Position numbers and translations under genes: made by a program
Notes under the pieces: generated by a model
What the model saw: only the letters and a program-made list of their open reading frames with translations
Databases searched by the model: none
Told to the model about the DNA's origin: nothing
NCBI GenBank assembly: GCA_014382915.1
Contig: JACNIV010000090.1
Span: 1 to 5,494, forward strand
Direction of reading: 5' to 3'
DNA: 5,494 nucleotides
DNA from: Candidatus Cloacimonadota bacterium
GTDB taxonomy: Bacteria > Cloacimonadota > Cloacimonadia > Cloacimonadales > TCS61
Shown here: in pieces, positions 1 through 5,410 of the stretch
Position numbering within the stretch: the stretch's first letter is position 1
How the letters are laid out: every line of letters begins with the position of its first letter

Positions 1-26
1 ACAATTCCAATTCTAAGATGTTCCAT
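1..26 (-). CDS. 5' end of an unidentified gene (partial, runs off the window)
   Basis: An ATG at 26-24 on the minus strand opens a frame that stays open to the window edge and encodes MEHLRIGI plus a partial codon. A good Shine-Dalgarno sequence, AAAGGA (minus strand, 40-35), lies 8 nt before it, and the start is 49 bp downstream of the stop of the zinc-ribbon membrane protein in the same orientation. The two are therefore probably co-transcribed. Eight residues are too few to name a family, so no function is proposed. The call rests only on the SD, the spacing and the open frame. Confidence 0.45.
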
Positions 27-34
27 GTGAATTT

Positions 35-40
35 TCCTTT
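35..40 (-). promoter_or_regulatory. Ribosome binding site of the partial minus-strand gene
   Basis: On the minus strand this reads AAAGGA, 8 nt ahead of the ATG at 26-24. It is the main reason for believing that the edge ORF is a real gene. Confidence 0.5.
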
Positions 41-75
41 ATGAGTTGAAAAAAGATTATCAAGAAGAGTATACA

Positions 76-891
76 TCAATTTTTTTCGAACAGTCTGAAT
101 TCATCAAGTTTTTGATAATACCTTTCTACCAATACGTAAGATAAGGGGACGGAATAAAGCAGTCCCAAACCTGCTAAAGAAGCACCCAATACGTTTATGC
201 CGGCAATTCGCAAAACCAGGAAGAACTGCTGCCAGCGTGTTTCCATGCTGGCTTTGTAACAAAGCGCAACTGCCTGAAAAGCATTCACGTTTTTCCTGGC
301 TATCAAAATGGGAGACGGCAACATTATGGTAATCCAATACAATACCAGAATAAACCTCACCGGATGCAGGATGGGATCGATGGAAATTCCCAGTAAAAAG
401 CCTGCGCAAAGCACCTTTAGAATAAAAAAGAAAAGAATATAAATCAATGTGAGCAGAAAATATTTCGGATAATTTTTCAAACCTTTAAAATAAGCTTTCA
501 CAGAAAACGGATTTTCCATGAATTTCTCTTTCATGCCAAATGGTATAAGTGCAAACGGAATTATTACCAGGAAAATTAAATTGGAAAGCAGATAATGATC
601 GATATTGACAGCTTCTGCCAGAATTTTACCAAAGATGGCTTCCAGCGCAATGAGCAGATACGATGTAAGAATAATAAAAATGGCAAAAGGATAGAATTTT
701 GATTTTACCTTCTTGAACTGGTCCCAGACCTCTTTATAGTTCTGTCTGGCAGAAAGAGGACCGGATAATGCCCCGGTCGGTTCACCACATTTATCACAGA
801 ATATCTGGTGTTCATCTAATTTATTATTACATATTCTTTCTACTGTCCTGCCGTTTTGTGTTTTTTCCTTAATTTTTCCTCTGCACTTCAT
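76..891 (-). CDS. Zinc-ribbon-headed multi-pass membrane protein, function unknown
   Basis: This 271-residue protein has two parts. The N-terminus holds four cysteines, C3, C21, C32 and C35, in a C-x17-C-x10-C-x2-C arrangement. The last pair sits in FCDKCGEP, typical of the C-terminal knuckle of small zinc ribbons, whereas the first two cysteines are not a normal CxxC. After a polar linker (about 36-65) come hydrophobic stretches at about 66-88, 99-119, 143-170, 176-198 and 223-255. This predicts five or six transmembrane helices, with the zinc ribbon probably cytoplasmic. The last third (AFQAVALCYKAS, then a Gly-rich helix ending in VPLSYVLVERYYQKL) resembles the end of DUF975/YciC-type membrane proteins; this is recalled family resemblance, not a search result. 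The start is well fixed: an in-frame TAG lies 9 nt upstream and AAGGA sits at 900-896. It is divergent from queD and shares its intergenic region. No function can be assigned. Confidence 0.8.
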   Translation of the reverse strand: MKCRGKIKEKTQNGRTVERICNNKLDEHQIFCDKCGEPTGALSGPLSARQNYKEVWDQFKKVKSKFYPFAIFIILTSYLLIALEAIFGKILAEAVNIDHYLLSNLIFLVIIPFALIPFGMKEKFMENPFSVKAYFKGLKNYPKYFLLTLIYILFFFILKVLCAGFLLGISIDPILHPVRFILVLYWITIMLPSPILIARKNVNAFQAVALCYKASMETRWQQFFLVLRIAGINVLGASLAGLGLLYSVPLSYVLVERYYQKLDEFRLFEKN

Positions 892-921
892 ATTATCCTT
901 CTATTATAATAATTTTGCAGG

Positions 922-952
922 ATTAAAATCAGAGTTCTCTTCTTTTTGTCAA
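922..952 (-). promoter_or_regulatory. Candidate promoter of the membrane-protein gene
   Basis: On the minus strand, a perfect TTGACA (952-947) is followed, after a 19-nt spacer, by TTTAAT (927-922), which matches five of six bases of a sigma70 -10 box; an 18-nt spacer with TTTTAA is equally possible. The predicted transcript start leaves a leader of about 25 nt before the ATG at 891. This is inference from consensus matching in A+T-rich DNA, where chance matches are common. Confidence 0.4.
931..940. promoter_or_regulatory. Dyad element 1 (AGAGTTCTCT), possible operator
   Basis: This is a perfect 10-bp palindrome, AGAG-TT-CTCT. It lies inside the spacer of the candidate minus-strand promoter and shares its core AGTTCT with the longer dyad centred 26 bp away at 961.5. 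The position would suit repression of the membrane-protein gene. No regulator is visible in the window. Confidence 0.35.
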
Positions 953-972
953 TCGTAAAGTTCTTTACAATT
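951..972. promoter_or_regulatory. Dyad element 2 (GTAAAG-TT-CTTTAC), possible shared operator
   Basis: The core GTAAAGTTCTTTAC (955-968) is a perfect 6+2+6 inverted repeat. It extends to AAT...ATT on both sides, giving 10 of 11 matched pairs over 951-972. The 2-nt centre is too tight for a good RNA hairpin, so a DNA site for a dimeric regulator is the more natural reading. It lies between, and overlaps, the candidate -35 boxes of the two divergent promoters (947-952 on minus, 964-969 on plus), so one protein bound here could affect both genes. Confidence 0.4.
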
Positions 973-992
973 TTATTGGTGATTTTTATTTG
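964..992 (+). promoter_or_regulatory. Candidate promoter of queD-engB
   Basis: TTTACA (964-969, five of six to TTGACA) is followed by a 17-nt spacer and TATTTG (987-992). The -10 match is poor (three of six), but the spacing is ideal and the site would give a leader of about 25-30 nt before the queD ATG. The -35 overlaps dyad element 2. This is low-certainty inference. Confidence 0.3.
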
Positions 993-1016
993 AATTTGCT
1001 GTATTTGAATTTTCTG
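987..1016 (+). repeat. 15-bp tandem duplication in the queD leader
   Basis: TATTTGAATTTGCTG (987-1001) is followed immediately by TATTTGAATTTTCTG (1002-1016), differing at one base of 15. The second copy runs into the queD Shine-Dalgarno. It could be a replication-slippage duplication or a doubled regulatory box; the candidate -10 falls in copy 1. Confidence 0.75.
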
Positions 1017-1020
1017 GAGG
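1016..1020 (+). promoter_or_regulatory. Ribosome binding site fixing the queD start
   Basis: GGAGG lies 5 nt before the ATG at 1026. This decides against the upstream in-frame TTG at 990, which would add 12 residues (NLLYLNFLEDK after the initiator) encoded largely by the tandem repeat and absent from QueD relatives. Confidence 0.8.
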
Positions 1021-1025
1021 ACAAA

Positions 1026-1394
1026 ATGTATAGATTGAACGTAACGTCCCAGTTCTCTTCTGCCCATAAACTGGTGGATTATGAAGGATTGTGTAAAAAC
1101 CTGCACGGACATAACTGGAAAGTTCGTGTTTGTATAGAATGCGAAAAGACAGACAAGATAGGAATGACGATCGATTTTGGAATTGTAAAGAAACATATGA
1201 ATGAACTTATCGAGATATTGGATCATAGCTATTTGAACGAGCTTCCATATTTTAAAGAGCAGAATCCAACATCTGAGAATATTGCACATTTATTCTATAA
1301 AGAAATGAATAAAAAGATCAAGGTTGATGGCTGCCGTGTAATCGAAGTTGAAGTGTGGGAATCGGACAGATCTTCCATGGTATATTTTGAATAG
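1026..1394 (+). CDS. queD: 6-carboxy-5,6,7,8-tetrahydropterin synthase QueD
   Basis: This is a zinc enzyme of the 6-pyruvoyl-tetrahydropterin synthase fold. It converts 7,8-dihydroneopterin triphosphate to 6-carboxytetrahydropterin, the step after GTP cyclohydrolase I on the route to preQ0 and queuosine. The 122-residue product has the usual short QueD length. Zinc ligands are visible as H14 (SSAHKL) and H27/H29. These sit in C23-KNL-HGH, the CxxxHGH motif that separates QueD from eukaryotic-type PTPS and includes the catalytic Cys. D66-H67 (DHSYLN), PTSEN (81-85) and E112 (WES), the remaining catalytic and pterin-binding signature positions, are also present. Start ATG 1026 is chosen from GGAGG. 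No queC, queE, queF or folE is present in the window. engB follows after 12 bp, so the two probably share a transcript. Family assignment is confident; the precise reaction is inferred from the motif. Confidence 0.93.
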   Translation: MYRLNVTSQFSSAHKLVDYEGLCKNLHGHNWKVRVCIECEKTDKIGMTIDFGIVKKHMNELIEILDHSYLNELPYFKEQNPTSENIAHLFYKEMNKKIKVDGCRVIEVEVWESDRSSMVYFE

Positions 1395-1406
1395 AAATTA
1401 ATTAGT

Positions 1407-2015
1407 ATGATGAGAATTGTTGAATCAAAATTCATAAAGAGCGTAGTAAAGCCAACTGATTATCCTGCTTCTCCTTATGCCGATATTGCTTTTGTGGGAA
1501 AATCGAATGTAGGAAAATCATCGTTGATAAACACCATTTTAAATAGGAAAGCAATTGCCAAGGTTAGTAGAATACCCGGCAAAACACGGCTTATCAATTT
1601 TTTTGAAATTCGCTTCAAAACAGAAGAAAAGGAAGATGGGTTTGTAAATTTTGTAGACCTGCCAGGCTACGGTTATGCCAAAGTAAGTAAAACTGAAAGA
1701 GTATCTTGGGATAAAATGATACAGAACTATTTTAAAAAACGTTTGAACTTGAAAGGTGTGATACTATTAGTGGATATTCGCCACAGTGCTGATCCCAAAG
1801 ATATTGTGATGTTGAAAATGCTGCGAGATGAAGGTATCCCGTTTGCTGTGGTTGCTACAAAATCCGATAAAATTGCAAAATCAAAACTTCCTGTCTACTT
1901 AGAAAAACTTTCTGCAGGACTGGAAGTAAATAATAAAAGTATATACTCATTTTCATCCCTCAAGAAAACAGGTATAGAAGACATATTGAACTGGATAAAT
2001 AATCAGATATTGTGA
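1407..2015 (+). CDS. engB: Ribosome-biogenesis GTPase EngB/YsxC (YihA)
   Basis: This is a TrmE-Era-EngA-YihA class GTPase that binds the maturing 50S subunit and is usually essential. The 202 residues form a single G domain of typical length. G1 is GKSNVGKSS (31-39), the G2 Thr is T60 in PGKTR, G3 is DLPGYGYA (84-91, the family hallmark), G4 is TKSD (151-154), and the G5-like SSLKKTG is at 183-189. Two consecutive ATGs (1407, 1410) could serve as start; relatives do not decide between them. No Shine-Dalgarno is visible in the 12-bp gap after queD, which suggests translational coupling or an SD-independent start. It ends 72 bp before dxs. Confidence 0.96.
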   Translation: MMRIVESKFIKSVVKPTDYPASPYADIAFVGKSNVGKSSLINTILNRKAIAKVSRIPGKTRLINFFEIRFKTEEKEDGFVNFVDLPGYGYAKVSKTERVSWDKMIQNYFKKRLNLKGVILLVDIRHSADPKDIVMLKMLRDEGIPFAVVATKSDKIAKSKLPVYLEKLSAGLEVNNKSIYSFSSLKKTGIEDILNWINNQIL

Positions 2016-2022
2016 TTTTTGT

Positions 2023-2050
2023 TTGACATTCTTTTATATTTATTTTTTTT
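2023..2050 (+). promoter_or_regulatory. Possible promoter region of dxs-mnmE
   Basis: A perfect TTGACA (2023-2028) lies just after the engB stop, followed by an almost pure A/T stretch ending in eight T. No good -10 sits at the standard 16-18-nt distance; TATATT (2035-2040) is only 6 nt away and so does not pair with it. The -35-like box and the gap make an internal promoter plausible but unproven. Confidence 0.3.
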
Positions 2051-2064
2051 CAAAGAAGATTGTT

Positions 2065-2086
2065 AAGGAAATTATAAGGAATTTAT
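2065..2086 (+). repeat. Tandem duplicated Shine-Dalgarno unit before dxs
   Basis: AAGGAAATTAT (2065-2075) is followed directly by AAGGAATTTAT (2076-2086), ten of eleven bases identical. The second AAGGA is 7 nt from the dxs ATG and is the functional SD by spacing. The first, 11 nt further upstream, could act as a ribosome standby site or be a simple duplication. Confidence 0.65.
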
Positions 2087-2087
2087 A

Positions 2088-3947
2088 ATGTTAGATAAAA
2101 TAAAATCTCCAAAAGATGTTAGAAAGCTTTCCGTAGCTGAGCTCAAACAATTAGCTGAAGTGGTTCGCAAAAGAATCATAGAAGTTACAGCAAAAAATGG
2201 CGGACATGTTGCCCCCAGTCTGGGTGCTACCGATCTCGCGATAGCTCTCCTTAAAATATTCGATCCACTGCAAGACCGGATAGTGTGGGATGTGGGGCAT
2301 CAATCTTATGCTTACAAAATACTAACCGAGAGGAACGACCGATTCGATACACTTCGCCAGCTCAACGGCATCAGCGGATTCAATAATATCTTTGAAAGTG
2401 AGTATGATGCTTTTGGGGTGGGACATGCCAGTACATCCATTTCTGCGGCATTGGGCATAACGGTGGCCAAAGAATTGAAACAAGCAAAGGGAAGAACAAT
2501 TGCTATAATTGGAGATGGAGCTCTCACGGGAGGAATGTCATTCGAAGCATTGAACCATGCCGGACACCTGCAGAAAGATATGATTGTTATCCTGAACGAT
2601 AACAATATGTCTATTTCAAAAAACGTTGGAGCTCTGCAGGCTTATCTTGCTAATATCCTTGTGAGCCGGTCATACAACGTACTGAAAAATACCATCTGGG
2701 ATTTTGTACAACACATGCCCAACCGCATTCGCAGACGTATGATATTAAGCGCCAGGAAAATCGAAGAGAACATTATCAATTCGCTTGCTCCCAATATAAT
2801 TTTTGAAGACCTCGGCTTTAGATATGTTGGTCCCATCGACGGTCATAATATTGCACGTATGGTTCGTCTCTTTAACAAAGTTATTAAAAATATGACCGGC
2901 CCGGTTTTTGTTCATGTTGTTACAAAAAAAGGTAAGGGATATGAACACGCAGAAGAAGATTCTCCCCGTTTCCACGGTTTAGGACCTTATGAAATTGAAT
3001 CGGGAAAATGTGTAGGAGAGAAAACAGCTTCTTATTCCAAAATTTTTGGTGACACTCTATGTGAAATTGCCAAAAAAAATAAAAATGTTGTTGCCATTAC
3101 TGCAGCTATGACCGACGGAACCGGATTAAACGGTTTCGCTGAAAAATTCCCGGAAAGGTTTTTTGATGTTGGAATTGCAGAGCAGCATGCTGTTACTTTT
3201 GCCGGAGGTCTGGCAGTTCAGGGCTTAAAACCCTTTGTAGCTATCTATTCCACTTTCCTGCAACGAGCACTAGACCAGGTGATTCATGATATTGCTTTGC
3301 AAAAACTACCGGTTGTATTCTGCCTGGACAGGGCAGGTCTGGTAGGTGAAGATGGTGCTACCCATCATGGTGCTTTTGATCTTTCCTACTTGAATTTGAT
3401 ACCCAACCTGATCATTATGGCTCCTGCCGATGCAGACGAATTCAAGGCAATGATGCAATTTGCTGCAACTTATAAAGACGGACCTATTGCTATTCGTTAT
3501 CCGCGTGGTTCTGCAAGATTATGTGAAAAAGAAACTGCTCCTCTCGAAATCGGCAAATATGATGTTTGGGAAAAAGGGAAAGACATAGCCATTCTGGGAA
3601 TAGGAAAAGCCTTTGAAGATGCAAAAGAAATTTTCGAAAAGATCAAGCAGGATTTTCCAAAACTAACACCCTATCTTATCAATCCCCGCTTTATGAAACC
3701 TGTGGACAATATACTTCTGGATGAACTGGAGAAAAAAGTAAAAATGATCTTTACTCTCGAAGATAACAGCCTTATCGGTGGCTTTGGTGATGTTATGAAA
3801 AGACGTTTCGTTAATACACAAGTGGAAGTCCATTCCTTTGGCATTCCGGATAGGTTCGTTCCTCATGGCAGCACAAACGAATTGAAAGATCTCATCGAGG
3901 TAAGCACCGACCAGATCTATAAAAAAATAAAAGATCTTCTGAAATAG
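2088..3947 (+). CDS. dxs: 1-deoxy-D-xylulose-5-phosphate synthase
   Basis: This thiamine-diphosphate enzyme condenses pyruvate and glyceraldehyde 3-phosphate to DXP, the entry and main control step of the MEP isoprenoid pathway. The 619 residues match the normal full length. The N-terminal domain has NGGHVAPSLG with substrate/TPP His H40, WDVGHQ (67-72), and the TPP-Mg motif GDGALTGG (142-149) through NDNNMSIS (170-177), with D143 and N172 as Mg ligands. DLGFRYVGPIDGH is at 241-253. The pyrimidine-binding domain has the catalytic Glu in IAEQHAVTFA (E365), YSTFLQRA (387-394, R393), GEDGATHHGAFD with H426, and RYPRG (470-474). A transketolase C-terminal domain follows (about 496-615). The start is fixed by AAGGA 7 nt upstream. 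mnmE begins 3 bp after the stop. Usual neighbours such as ispA and xseB are absent. Nothing looks broken. Confidence 0.97.
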   Translation: MLDKIKSPKDVRKLSVAELKQLAEVVRKRIIEVTAKNGGHVAPSLGATDLAIALLKIFDPLQDRIVWDVGHQSYAYKILTERNDRFDTLRQLNGISGFNNIFESEYDAFGVGHASTSISAALGITVAKELKQAKGRTIAIIGDGALTGGMSFEALNHAGHLQKDMIVILNDNNMSISKNVGALQAYLANILVSRSYNVLKNTIWDFVQHMPNRIRRRMILSARKIEENIINSLAPNIIFEDLGFRYVGPIDGHNIARMVRLFNKVIKNMTGPVFVHVVTKKGKGYEHAEEDSPRFHGLGPYEIESGKCVGEKTASYSKIFGDTLCEIAKKNKNVVAITAAMTDGTGLNGFAEKFPERFFDVGIAEQHAVTFAGGLAVQGLKPFVAIYSTFLQRALDQVIHDIALQKLPVVFCLDRAGLVGEDGATHHGAFDLSYLNLIPNLIIMAPADADEFKAMMQFAATYKDGPIAIRYPRGSARLCEKETAPLEIGKYDVWEKGKDIAILGIGKAFEDAKEIFEKIKQDFPKLTPYLINPRFMKPVDNILLDELEKKVKMIFTLEDNSLIGGFGDVMKRRFVNTQVEVHSFGIPDRFVPHGSTNELKDLIEVSTDQIYKKIKDLLK

Positions 3948-3950
3948 ATC

Positions 3951-5306
3951 ATGGAATATAAAGGCGATACCATCTCGGCTATTTCCACACCTGCGGGAGT
4001 TGGCGGGATTTCAGTTCTTCGTGTGAGTGGTACTAAAGCAATTGAAGTTGTTGATAGAATTTTCCACAGCAAAAAATCACTAAAAGATATTCCTTCCCAC
4101 AAAGCTGCTTTTGGTAGAATTACTGATGATGAACAGCTTATAGACGAAGTTGTAGTAACTGTTTTCAAAGCACCTCATAGTTATACAGGTGAAGATGTGG
4201 TAGAGGTTTCCTGTCATGGCAGCACATTCATTGCAAACCGTATTTTGGAAATTCTTCTACGTAAGACCCGCCTGGCTGATCCCGGTGAATTTACCCAGAG
4301 AGCTTTCCTGAATGACCGTATTGGACTAACCCAGGCTGAAGCTGTGGGTGATCTTATAAATGCCAAAACAAGAATATCTCACCTGGCTGCACTTCAGCAA
4401 TATGAAGGAAGTTTGCGTCACAGAATTGATAAATTGCTCGATAGAATAACCGAATACCGTACACTCCTGGAGTTGGAAATAGATTTCCCGGAACAGGGAT
4501 TAGAAGAGCTGGATAAAAAGAATTTAGCAGAAAAGCTGAATACTCTTTTACAGGAACTGGAACAACTGGCAAAGACAGGAAATGAAGGAATGATCTTGAA
4601 AGACGGACTGAAAGTTAGCCTGGTAGGAGCACCTAATGTGGGAAAATCCAGCATTTTCAATGCTTTCCTGAAAACGGAAAGAGCCATCGTTACCCCCCAT
4701 CCCGGTACTACGCGTGACTATCTGGAAGAAGCTATCTCATTGAACGGTTATCTGATCAGGTTCTTTGATACTGCCGGCATCAGAGATACTTCCGATGATA
4801 TTGAAAAGATCGGGGTCCAGCGGTCTTACGAAATAATTAAAGAATCTCATAAAGTATTGTTTATTATCGATGGAAAAGAAAACCTGAAAGAATATAAAAA
4901 ACTTGAAAAATTAGTAGAACCGGAAAGAATAATAAAAGTTCTGAATAAAGTTGATATTCTGAATAAGAAAGATATCAAAGCCTTTGAAAAAAATGATTAT
5001 ATCTCCTGCTCAACGATCCAGAAAAACGGATTACAAAAATTGAAGGAAGTACTTTTACGCGATATCGAGATATCTGAAGATGAGCTACAATTCGGCATCC
5101 TGACCAACACTCGCCAGATAGCTTCTGTGAAACGGGCTGCTGAATCAATTAAAAAAGCGTTAAGTTCCCTTCACAACGAAATGGGATTGGAATTCACAGC
5201 TTTCGACCTGAAAGAAGCCAGCACTGCATTAGAAGAAATAACAGGCAAAATAACTACCGACGATATTCTGAACCGGATCTTTGAGAATTTCTGCATCGGA
5301 AAGTAA
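3951..5306 (+). CDS. mnmE: tRNA uridine-5-carboxymethylaminomethyl(34) synthesis GTPase MnmE
   Basis: MnmE (TrmE) works with MnmG (GidA) to install the cmnm5/nm5 group on wobble U34 of tRNAs reading split codon boxes, using methylenetetrahydrofolate, FAD/NADH and GTP. The 451-residue protein is full length. It has an N-terminal folate-binding domain (about 1-117; DTISAISTPAGVGGISVLR, GEDVVEVSCHG), a helical domain holding an inserted G domain (about 216-373), and the C-terminal helices. G1 is GAPNVGKSS (226-234) with potassium-coordinating N229, G2 is GTTRD (252-256), G3 is DTAG (273-276), G4 is NKVD (332-335) and G5 is around SCS (352-354). E285 in IEKIG aligns with the catalytic Glu of the family. 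The protein ends in the invariant FCIGK with C448. The ATG is 3 bp after the dxs stop with no visible SD, so translation is probably coupled to dxs. mnmG is not in the window. Confidence 0.97.
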   Translation: MEYKGDTISAISTPAGVGGISVLRVSGTKAIEVVDRIFHSKKSLKDIPSHKAAFGRITDDEQLIDEVVVTVFKAPHSYTGEDVVEVSCHGSTFIANRILEILLRKTRLADPGEFTQRAFLNDRIGLTQAEAVGDLINAKTRISHLAALQQYEGSLRHRIDKLLDRITEYRTLLELEIDFPEQGLEELDKKNLAEKLNTLLQELEQLAKTGNEGMILKDGLKVSLVGAPNVGKSSIFNAFLKTERAIVTPHPGTTRDYLEEAISLNGYLIRFFDTAGIRDTSDDIEKIGVQRSYEIIKESHKVLFIIDGKENLKEYKKLEKLVEPERIIKVLNKVDILNKKDIKAFEKNDYISCSTIQKNGLQKLKEVLLRDIEISEDELQFGILTNTRQIASVKRAAESIKKALSSLHNEMGLEFTAFDLKEASTALEEITGKITTDDILNRIFENFCIGK

Positions 5307-5313
5307 AATTCCA

Positions 5314-5326
5314 GAATAAATTATTC
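5314..5326. repeat. Short perfect inverted repeat after mnmE
   Basis: GAATAA-A-TTATTC is a perfect 6+1+6 dyad beginning 8 bp after the mnmE stop. An RNA stem-loop with a 1-nt loop is not realistic and no T-tract follows, so it does not look like a terminator. It adjoins the repeated dyad boxes that follow and may belong with them. Confidence 0.4.
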
Positions 5327-5386
5327 AAAAAGTTTAACTATTTAGACAGTAGAGTGTAAAAATAGTTTGACTATTATTACAGTAGA
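5327..5386 (+). repeat. Two-copy 27-bp direct repeat (33-bp period) containing dyad boxes
   Basis: Copies at 5327-5353 and 5360-5386 match at 22 of 27 positions. Each has two conserved blocks: a dyad box (AAAAGTTTAACTATT at 5328-5342, AATAGTTTGACTATT at 5361-5375) and a 3' block ACAGTAGA (5346-5353, 5379-5386). Only the 3-bp linker between the blocks is fully different. Conserved blocks with a variable linker suggest selected protein-binding sites, and 33 bp is close to three helical turns, which would place both sites on the same face of the DNA. They lie upstream of the ATPase-like gene at 5411 and may control it. Confidence 0.6.
5355..5381 (+). promoter_or_regulatory. A/T-rich hairpin between mnmE and the ATPase-like gene
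   Basis: TGTAAAAATAG (5355-5365) and CTATTATTACA (5371-5381) pair at ten of eleven positions (one A-A mismatch) around a 5-nt loop, TTTGA. A seven-T run follows at 5389-5395, but only after a 7-nt gap, and the stem has just two G-C pairs. It is therefore a weak candidate for the terminator of the mnmE transcript. It overlaps the second direct-repeat copy, so the symmetry may instead be that of an operator. TTGACT (5367-5372) in the loop and descending arm could be a -35 box for the downstream gene. Confidence 0.4.
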
Positions 5387-5401
5387 TATTTTTTTGTTTT
5401 T

Positions 5402-5406
5402 GGAGA
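5402..5406 (+). promoter_or_regulatory. Ribosome binding site of the ATPase-like gene
   Basis: GGAGA lies 4-5 nt before the ATG at 5411 and supports that start. Confidence 0.65.
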
Positions 5407-5410
5407 TTAT

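Noticed and set aside
903..908. Literal TATAAT on the minus strand as the -10 of the membrane-protein gene
   Set aside because: A start from it would fall on or next to the Shine-Dalgarno (900-896), leaving almost no leader, and no -35 box lies at the correct distance.
990..1025. In-frame TTG at 990 as an alternative queD start
   Set aside because: It has no SD at the right distance, its 12 extra residues are encoded mostly by the tandem repeat, and GGAGG sits 5 nt before the ATG at 1026, which gives the normal QueD N-terminus.
901..1025. A preQ1 riboswitch in the queD leader
   Set aside because: No preQ1-I-like hairpin with an A-rich tail ending in the RBS can be made. The inverted repeats present have 2-nt centres and fit DNA operators better.
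2312..2975. Antisense open frames within dxs (and similar ones within queD, mnmE and the membrane-protein gene)
   Set aside because: They lie opposite strongly conserved genes, lack ribosome binding sites and recognisable domains, and are shadows of the real coding frames.
3887..3937. Three AGATCT sites within about 50 bp at the end of dxs
   Set aside because: They fall in coding sequence as Lys-Asp-Leu and Gln-Ile-Tyr type codons with irregular spacing (26 and 19 bp); composition and codon use explain them.
5298..5312. GGAA...TTCC stem at the end of mnmE as a terminator
   Set aside because: The arms are only 4 bp, the loop spans the stop codon and no T-tract follows.
5327..5386. Remnant CRISPR array
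   Set aside because: There are only two imperfect copies with about 6 bp between them, no spacer-length unique sequence, and no cas gene in view.
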